Positions 59,075-64,000 of a DNA stretch of 64,000 nucleotides are shown piece by piece. Source of the stretch: Variovorax sp. HW608 (GTDB taxonomy: Bacteria > Pseudomonadota > Gammaproteobacteria > Burkholderiales > Burkholderiaceae_C). The stretch is taken from NCBI RefSeq assembly GCF_900090195.1, contig NZ_LT607803.1, positions 930,001 to 994,000 of the forward strand. Reading direction: 5' to 3'. Positions within the stretch are counted from its first letter, which is position 1. Every line of letters starts with the position of its first letter. Below the pieces are notes generated by a model. The model did not search any database and was not told where the DNA came from. It was given only the letters and a program-made list of their open reading frames with translations. The translations under genes were made by a program, and so were the position numbers.

Positions 59075-59833
59075 CTAGAGCATCACGGTGCCACCGTCGA
59101 CGACAACCGTCTGGCCGGTGACGAATGCGCTTTGCGGGGATGCGAGGTACATCATCGTGCCGACCACGTCCTGCGCCACGGCTTCGCGCTTGAGCGCACG
59201 CGTCGCCATGATGGCGTCCAGTACGGCGCCACGATAACTCGGATGGTCGCGCACGGCCTCGGTCATGATGAAACCGGGTGCAATGGCATTGACGCGGATC
59301 CTGTCTCCGCCCAGCTCGCGTGCGGCCGCACGCGTGATGGACAGCACGGCACCCTTCGAGGCGACGTAGTGCATGTACCCCGGAGCGCCCTTGAGCGCGG
59401 TTGCAGAAGCGATGTTGACGATCGCCCCGCCTCCACTGGTGCGCATCAGGGGAACGGCCGCCTTCATGCAGGAGAACACTCCGCGCAAGTTCACGCGCAG
59501 GATGCGGTCCCACTCCTCCTCGGTGATCTCTAAGAATTCCTTGGCCGTGAGCGCTGCAGCAATCCCCGCGTTGTTCACCAGGATGTCGAGGCGACCAAAG
59601 CTCTCGTTCACATGATCGACCGCTGCGCCGATCGATGTGGGGTCGGCGACGTCGAGCGTCACGGCCCTCGCTTCTCCGCCAGCTGCCACGATCTCCGCAG
59701 CGATTCCACTTGCGTCGGCGACGTCGCCGATTGCGACGGCGGCTCCGGCCTGCGCCAACGCGCGCGCGAAGGCGGCGCCCAGTCCCTGTGCGCCTCCCGT
59801 GACGATGGCGACCTTTCCCGCAAGCTGCTTCAT
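59075..59833 (-). CDS. SDR-family NAD(P)-dependent oxidoreductase
   Basis: A 252-residue classical SDR. TGGAQGLG opens the Rossmann fold, D-V-A-D is near 58-61, NNAG is near 84, the serine is in IVNIASATA, the YxxxK pair is in HYVASKGAV, and GQTVVVDGG is the usual C-terminal segment. The start ATG 59833 removes an unsupported 33-codon extension. It is the last gene of the minus-strand run starting with DoxX, or a separate unit with the conserved element at 59921-60000 as its promoter region, 88 bp upstream. Probable role: dehydrogenation of an alcohol intermediate. Confidence 0.9.
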   Translation of the reverse strand: MKQLAGKVAIVTGGAQGLGAAFARALAQAGAAVAIGDVADASGIAAEIVAAGGEARAVTLDVADPTSIGAAVDHVNESFGRLDILVNNAGIAAALTAKEFLEITEEEWDRILRVNLRGVFSCMKAAVPLMRTSGGGAIVNIASATALKGAPGYMHYVASKGAVLSITRAAARELGGDRIRVNAIAPGFIMTEAVRDHPSYRGAVLDAIMATRALKREAVAQDVVGTMMYLASPQSAFVTGQTVVVDGGTVML

Positions 59834-59920
59834 ACTGTCTCCTCGCCGTCCGCGGGGCCCCGACTGGGCCGCTGCGTCGCTTGGCGTGCGCGTGAATTTA
59901 CGCACCCCTTGGGCTGCCGG

Positions 59921-60000
59921 CGAAATTCTCATTACTCATGTCTGGGATGCAGCGTTGCTATCGCGTGATGTAGCGACGGTTCTGCCTGACATGACAAGCT
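59921..60000. promoter_or_regulatory. 80-bp conserved element, copy 2 (matches 11501-11580)
   Basis: A gap-free 80-bp match to 11501-11580, with 56 identical bases. The box ATGC-N6-GCTAT lies at 59947-59961 with T-N11-A spacing. On the minus strand AATGAGAAT follows towards the SDR gene, 88 bp from its ATG, and could include a -10 element. It lies between the acyl-CoA ligase stop and the SDR start. LysR control is inferred from the box layout. Confidence 0.55.
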
Positions 60001-60078
60001 TGGCTCAAGGCGCCAAGGCAGCGCCGACGATGTTCAGGCTTCGCATCGAGGACGACGCGGGCGACTCACCCCGCTTCG

Positions 60079-61644
60079 TCAACGGCCGACCAGTTCCTTC
60101 TCGAACCGCTGGCGCAGGTCGCGCTTGAGCAGCTTGCCGCTGGGGTTCTTGGGCAGGCTGTCTACGAACACGACATGCTTGGGCACCTTGAAGTGGGCCA
60201 TTTGCTGTCGGCAGTGCTCCACGACTCGCTTCCCGTCGAGAACATGGCCGCTCTTGACGACGACCGCCGCCACGACCGCCTCGACCCACTTGGGGTCCGG
60301 GATGCCCACGACCGCCACTTCGGAAACCTCCGACATGGCGAAGATCGCCTCCTCCACCTCGCGGCTGGCGACGTTCTCGCCCCCGGTCTTGATCATGTCT
60401 TTCTTGCGATCGACGATGGTGATGTAGCCCTCGGCGTCCACGGTCGCAAGGTCGCCGCTGTGGAACCAGCCGCCGGCGAAAGCCTCCGCCGTCTTCTCGG
60501 GCGCATTGAAGTAGGCTGACAGCAGCTGCGGCGAGCGATGCACGATCTCGCCGATCTCGCCTGGCTTCACATCCTGCATCGCGTCGTCGACCACCCGCGT
60601 TTCCACGTTCAGCACCGGCCGTCCGGCGGAGCCCGCCTTGCGCAGCTGGTCACCGGGCTTGAGCACCGCGGCGAGCGGCGCGATCTCCGTCTGGCCGTAG
60701 TAGTTCCAAAGCCGCACCTTCGGCAGCCGACGCTGCATTTCCATCAGTACCTCCACCGGCATGATGGAGGCGCCGTAGTAGCCCTTTTGCAGCGAGGAAA
60801 GATCGGTCGAGTCGAACAAATCCGAACGCAGCAGGCTGATCCACACCGTCGGCGGACAGAAGAACGAGTTGATCGAATGACGCGAGATCAACGGCAGGAT
60901 CACGTCCGGCCGCGGCAGGCCGGTAATGATGTTCGTGCAACCGAGGTAGACCGCCGGCCCGAGGAAGCAATCGAGCTGCGCGCAGTGATAGAGCGGCAAG
61001 GCGTGCAGCAGCGTGTCATTCTCGGACATCTCGCCTTCGATGGCGCAGCTCACATACTCCCACAGCACCGCCTCGTGGCTCAGGACAGCGCCCTTTGGCA
61101 ACGATTCGGTGCCGCTGGTGTAGATGATCTGCGCCGGTGAACGCGGGTCGACGACGATCGAGAGCGGTTCGTCGCTGCCTCTTGCCAAGTCGGCGAAGGT
61201 CTCAAGGCCCTCAGGCGCAGTGGCCGCGGCATCTTCGCCCGGCACCCAGAAGGTGCGGCGCACACTGGTTTCTAGTTGGCTCGCCTGCAGGCCGAGTTCT
61301 TCCAACCCTGGACCCACGGCGAGGGTCTCCGCGCCGGAGCTGCGCAGGATGTAAGCTACCTCATCGGCGTTGAGCATGAAGTTGATGGGAACGAGGATCG
61401 CCCCAATGCGGGCGAGCGCGAACCGCAACGCCGCGAAGGCGTGCGAGTTTCGCGACAGGATCGCAACACGGTCCCCCGGGACGATGCCGCGCGCCAGCAG
61501 CGACTGCGCGACGCGGTTGCAGATGCGGTCGAACTCGGCGTAGGTCCAGCGCACGTCGCCGCAGATGATCGCGTCCTTGGCAGGTGCGCGCTGGGCCGTC
61601 CGGCGCAGGACGTCGCCGATGGAGTGTTGGCGGATGGATTCCAC
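60079..61644 (-). CDS. Acyl-CoA synthetase (AMP-forming ligase)
   Basis: A 521-residue AMP-dependent ligase that activates an organic acid to its CoA ester. The P-loop is IIYTSGTESLPKGAVLSH, the adenine-motif region NYYGQTEIAP, the hinge GYITIVDRKKDMIKTGGENV, and the C-terminal catalytic lysine is in PKNPSGKLLKRDL. GTG 61644 (MESIRQHS) is chosen because it lies 5 bp after the pirin stop and begins at family similarity. The P-loop has E-S-L where T-G-x is common. The acid substrate, fatty or aromatic, is not defined. Confidence 0.9.
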   Translation of the reverse strand: MESIRQHSIGDVLRRTAQRAPAKDAIICGDVRWTYAEFDRICNRVAQSLLARGIVPGDRVAILSRNSHAFAALRFALARIGAILVPINFMLNADEVAYILRSSGAETLAVGPGLEELGLQASQLETSVRRTFWVPGEDAAATAPEGLETFADLARGSDEPLSIVVDPRSPAQIIYTSGTESLPKGAVLSHEAVLWEYVSCAIEGEMSENDTLLHALPLYHCAQLDCFLGPAVYLGCTNIITGLPRPDVILPLISRHSINSFFCPPTVWISLLRSDLFDSTDLSSLQKGYYGASIMPVEVLMEMQRRLPKVRLWNYYGQTEIAPLAAVLKPGDQLRKAGSAGRPVLNVETRVVDDAMQDVKPGEIGEIVHRSPQLLSAYFNAPEKTAEAFAGGWFHSGDLATVDAEGYITIVDRKKDMIKTGGENVASREVEEAIFAMSEVSEVAVVGIPDPKWVEAVVAAVVVKSGHVLDGKRVVEHCRQQMAHFKVPKHVVFVDSLPKNPSGKLLKRDLRQRFEKELVGR

Positions 61645-61648
61645 GGAG

Positions 61649-62545
61649 TTACCGGAACACGGGCACAGTTCCCGCCGCCGTGCGTCGGTCCCCACCTTCA
61701 TTGAGCTTGCGGCCCAACTCGGCGATGCGGCGCTCGCCACTCGTCAGCGCCTCGCGCGAGGTGTGGACCGAGTACATGCCCAGGTGCAGCGGATACGGGT
61801 GCGGCACCGCCGAACCCAGGACGAAGACGCTCCCGTCGACACCCGCCTGCAGCGCGATCGGATCGGCTCTCTGCTCGAAGAGCACCATCTCGCCGGCATC
61901 GACCGCTTCACCCGCATGCAGGGCACCTTTCGCGACCGCCAACCAGCCGACCGTATGGCCCGGCGGCGGCGTGTAGGTCCACCGCTCGCCGGCTTTCAGC
62001 GTGACCAGCAGGTAGTTGTATCCGTCCGGCGCAGGGACCGGGCTCGATGTTCCCTCGTACGAGCCGACCACGACAACCGCCGGGCCTGCGCTGCGCATGT
62101 CCTTCGCCTCGATGTAGCGGCTCTCGGGCTCGGCGTTCTCGAGTTCGGCCGGCAACGCGACCCAGAGCTGGAAGCCCTGCACGTGCGACACGCCCTCTCC
62201 TGCAGTCATCTCCTTGCCGTGCCAGACACCACCGCTTGCACGCATCCACTCGACGCCGCCATAGCCAATCCTCCCCGAGCCGTTCGCAGGATCCTCGAAA
62301 CGCAACCAGCCTTCAGTGATGATCGTGACGGTCGCGATCCCCGAATGCGGATGGATTGGCATGCCCGCCCCCGGCATGGCGAAGGCGCGCAACGTCTGGG
62401 CGTCCATCTCGAAGATATCGAGGAAGACAAACGGCTTGAGGATTCGCCCGAGGTCCGACGGGCTCATCAGCCGCACGATAGGCCCGTGGCCCTGGCCGCG
62501 CGTGCGGTACGCGATGGCCCTTGGTACTGCGCGGTGAGAGTTCAT
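61649..62545 (-). CDS. Pirin-family bicupin protein
   Basis: A 298-residue pirin-like bicupin. MPIHPHSGIATVTIITEG in the N-terminal cupin carries the metal-binding His-x-His of pirins, and SHVQGFQLWVALPAE continues it. The C-terminal cupin includes GERWTYTPPPGHTVGWLAVA. Pirins include quercetinase-like dioxygenases and redox sensors. It overlaps the azoreductase gene by four bases (ATGA) and lies 4 bp upstream of the acyl-CoA ligase. Placement among azoreductase and DoxX genes suggests a role in quinone or oxidative stress. Confidence 0.88.
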   Translation of the reverse strand: MNSHRAVPRAIAYRTRGQGHGPIVRLMSPSDLGRILKPFVFLDIFEMDAQTLRAFAMPGAGMPIHPHSGIATVTIITEGWLRFEDPANGSGRIGYGGVEWMRASGGVWHGKEMTAGEGVSHVQGFQLWVALPAELENAEPESRYIEAKDMRSAGPAVVVVGSYEGTSSPVPAPDGYNYLLVTLKAGERWTYTPPPGHTVGWLAVAKGALHAGEAVDAGEMVLFEQRADPIALQAGVDGSVFVLGSAVPHPYPLHLGMYSVHTSREALTSGERRIAELGRKLNEGGDRRTAAGTVPVFR

Positions 62546-63147
62546 GCTGGCAGCTGCTCGATCTGCGCCGCTGCAGCCTCCAGGGCGGCCTTGCGAACAT
62601 CGGGGCTGATCCCGAGTCCTTCGGCGCGAACGAACTCGATCTCCTTGACGCCGACGAAGCCGAACATGCCCTTCAGATAGCTCTCCTGGTGATCAAGAAA
62701 GGCAGCCGGATGGCCTTCGCTGTAGAAGCCGCCGCGCGAGGACGCGATGATCACCCGCTTGCCCGTGACGAGCCCCTCGACCCCGTTATCGGAGTAGCGG
62801 AAGGTCCTGCCCGGCACAGCGAGCCGATCGAGCCACGCCTTCAACTGCGTCGGCAAAGAGAAGTTGTACATCGGCGCGCCGACGACAACCACATCAGCGC
62901 CGAGGAAATCGTCGAGCAGGCGCGCGTTGCGGTCGGCGTCCTCCTTGACGGCGTCCTGCGGCTGCGCCCCGCGGAGCACGGCGAACTCGGCGCCGGTGAG
63001 ATGTCCGACCGGATCCGCGGCGAGATCGTGATAGGTAACCTGGACCGACGGATTGGCCTTCTTCCACGCAGAGACGATGCCCGCGGTCAGTTGACGGCTG
63101 GCGGATTGCGCCCCGGAGATGCTGGAGTCGATGTGAAGCAGCTTCAT
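62542..63147 (-). CDS. azoR: FMN-dependent NADH-azoreductase
   Basis: A 201-residue flavodoxin-fold enzyme of the AzoR family, which reduces quinones and azo bonds with NADH. It starts MKLLHIDSSISGAQSASRQL, the typical N-terminal FMN phosphate loop. VVGAPMYNFSLPTQLKAWLD is the second FMN contact and ASSRGGFYSEG the third. It lies 18 bp downstream of the DoxX gene and overlaps the pirin gene. It probably reduces quinones formed from catechols in this region. Confidence 0.92.
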   Translation of the reverse strand: MKLLHIDSSISGAQSASRQLTAGIVSAWKKANPSVQVTYHDLAADPVGHLTGAEFAVLRGAQPQDAVKEDADRNARLLDDFLGADVVVVGAPMYNFSLPTQLKAWLDRLAVPGRTFRYSDNGVEGLVTGKRVIIASSRGGFYSEGHPAAFLDHQESYLKGMFGFVGVKEIEFVRAEGLGISPDVRKAALEAAAAQIEQLPA

Positions 63148-63165
63148 GAGCTTTCCCCGATTCGC

Positions 63166-63582
63166 TCAGGCGTTCTTCAAGCGGGCGTCGATGCTCACTC
63201 GGCCGGCGCCGACCGCGGCGAGTTGCAGCAGCCCGCCGGCGATCGCGAAGTTCTTGATGAAGTGGATCATCTGGTTCTGATCGGCGAAGTTGTGGTGGAA
63301 GAAGATCGCGGCGGCGACGCAAAAGGCCGCGAGCACCGCGGCCACGATCCGCGTGCGGAAGCCGATCAGCAGCAGCAGTCCACCGCCGACCTCGACCGCC
63401 AGAGTCACCACGTAGGCGACACCCGGGAGCGGCAGACCCGCCGAAGCGATGTAGCCCGTAGTTGCGGCCGCGGCGCCGAGTTTCGACAGGCCGCTCAGGA
63501 GGAACAGAACGGCAAGAAGTACGCGGCCGCCGGCCGCGATCGTGGCATCGCGCATGGGTTGAATCTCCAAGAGTTTTTTCAT
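63166..63582 (-). CDS. DoxX-family membrane protein
   Basis: A 138-residue inner-membrane protein with four predicted helices (about GGRVLLAVLFLLSGLSKLG, YVVTLAVEVGGGLLLLIGF, IVAAVLAAFCVAAAIFF and a last one near NFAIAGGLLQLAAVGAG). DoxX-family signatures FLLSGLSKLG and E-V-G-G-G-L are present. ATG 63582 is taken as the start. It heads the DoxX-AzoR-pirin-ligase run and is divergent from the LysR gene at 63665, which probably regulates it. DoxX proteins often accompany quinone-handling enzymes. Confidence 0.9.
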   Translation of the reverse strand: MKKLLEIQPMRDATIAAGGRVLLAVLFLLSGLSKLGAAAATTGYIASAGLPLPGVAYVVTLAVEVGGGLLLLIGFRTRIVAAVLAAFCVAAAIFFHHNFADQNQMIHFIKNFAIAGGLLQLAAVGAGRVSIDARLKNA

Positions 63583-63664
63583 GATCAGCCGTGATGGTGC
63601 CGATCGCTGCAACCGCCGACTAGACGCAAAATGTCATTCAGTGAGTTACGAGAACAGGAACACC

Positions 63665-64000
63665 ATGAACCTGGAAGATCTGAGGACGTTCGTTGAGGTG
63701 GCCGATACCGGCGGCGTGGCGCAGGCGGCGCGTCGGCTCGGGCAGTCCAAATCGATCGTGAGCCGCCGGCTGGCGCAATTGGAGGAAGTGCTCGGCGTGC
63801 AGCTGCTGTCTCGCACAACACGCGGCTCTGCATTGACGGAAGCGGGCGCGACCTTCCGCGAGCACGCCGCAAGGGTCCTCAGCGAACTCGAGGCGGCAAG
63901 CGATGCGCTCTCGCCCGAAGGCCCGCTGCGGGGCTATTTGCGCGTAGCGGCGCCGCTGTCGTTCGGCGTGACGCAGCTGTCGCGCGTGCTCGCCGAACTT
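63665..64000 (+). CDS. LysR-family transcriptional regulator, 5' part
   Basis: The first 112 codons of a LysR regulator, cut by the right edge. The reading from ATG 63665 gives MNLEDLRTFVEVADTGGVAQ, the helix-turn-helix region LGQSKSIVSRRLAQLEEVLG and LLSRTTRGSALTEAGATF, then LRVAAPLSFGV at the start of the effector domain. It is divergent from DoxX/AzoR/pirin (starts 83 bp apart), the usual layout for a regulator of an azoreductase-type operon. Confidence 0.88.
   Translation, partial: MNLEDLRTFVEVADTGGVAQAARRLGQSKSIVSRRLAQLEEVLGVQLLSRTTRGSALTEAGATFREHAARVLSELEAASDALSPEGPLRGYLRVAAPLSFGVTQLSRVLAEL

Noticed and set aside
1..64000. CRISPR arrays, tRNA, rRNA, insertion sequences, toxin-antitoxin or phage genes
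   Set aside because: None seen on reading both strands; all long frames are explained by metabolic, transport or regulatory families.

Overview
The window is high-GC DNA, dense with genes and typical of a metabolically versatile soil betaproteobacterium. Burkholderiales, perhaps Comamonadaceae or Alcaligenaceae, is my inference. It rests on five orphan Bug/TctC-type periplasmic receptors, four LysR regulators, CoxLMS-type molybdenum hydroxylases and aromatic or aryl-CoA catabolic genes. I saw no rRNA, tRNA, CRISPR array, insertion sequence or phage gene. The window is almost wholly a catabolic accessory region.

Layout. (1) 1-462: the left edge holds the 5' end of a CoxL-type subunit behind a frameshifted, shortened CoxM remnant, divergent from a LysR gene (572-1504). 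(2) 9947 down to 1511, minus strand: CoxL-CoxS-CoxM, an SDR, two tandem Bug receptors and a GabD-like aldehyde dehydrogenase. (3) 10107-11312, minus: a CYP199-like cytochrome P450. (4) 11641-22132, plus: enol-lactonase-like hydrolase, Bug receptor, acyl-CoA dehydrogenase, a pseudooxynicotine-hydrolase-type alpha/beta hydrolase lacking its nucleophile serine, CoxG, a flavin/[2Fe-2S] reductase, a VOC protein and GlcDEF. (5) 22237-24148: an SDR and a 2-hydroxyacid dehydrogenase. (6) 24542-31725, plus: a second molybdenum hydroxylase (CoxM-CoxS-CoxL) with hydrolase, enoyl-CoA hydratase, CoxG and Bug receptor. (7) 31822-37835: chemoreceptor, LysR, Rieske oxygenase, a second pseudooxynicotine-hydrolase-type protein with its serine intact, and another lactonase-like hydrolase. 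(8) 37907-45116: small protein, DUF35 plus thiolase-fold protein, feruloyl-CoA synthetase, FAH-family hydrolase, extradiol-dioxygenase-like VOC protein and Bug receptor. (9) 52727 down to 45303, minus: an envelope module (DUF1302, DUF1329, YCF48-like repeat protein, MMPL/RND transporter) ending in a beta-keto acid cleavage enzyme, preceded by TetR and SnoaL-like genes. (10) 58767 down to 54091, minus: flavin monooxygenase, extradiol-like VOC protein, FAH hydrolase and LysR. (11) 63582 down to 59075, minus: DoxX, azoreductase, pirin, acyl-CoA ligase and SDR. The window closes in a LysR gene on the plus strand.

How it may work together (inference). Molybdenum hydroxylases, P450, Rieske and flavin oxygenases hydroxylate or demethylate an aromatic or N-heteroaromatic substrate. 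VOC-type dioxygenases and FAH or alpha/beta hydrolases open the ring and cleave the product. The feruloyl-CoA synthetase and thiolase-fold/DUF35 pair shorten a side chain as CoA esters. Bug receptors and the chemoreceptor sense or bind substrates. The Mo-hydroxylase plus pseudooxynicotine-hydrolase-like combination recalls nicotine catabolism, but the substrate cannot be fixed from sequence.

The most unusual signals are a related non-coding element at four separate loci with ATG-N9-TAT (T-N11-A) LysR-type boxes; a 24-bp near-perfect operator at 58858; the serine-to-glycine hydrolase; a thiolase-fold protein without a nucleophile cysteine beside DUF35; and the BKACE-linked envelope module.
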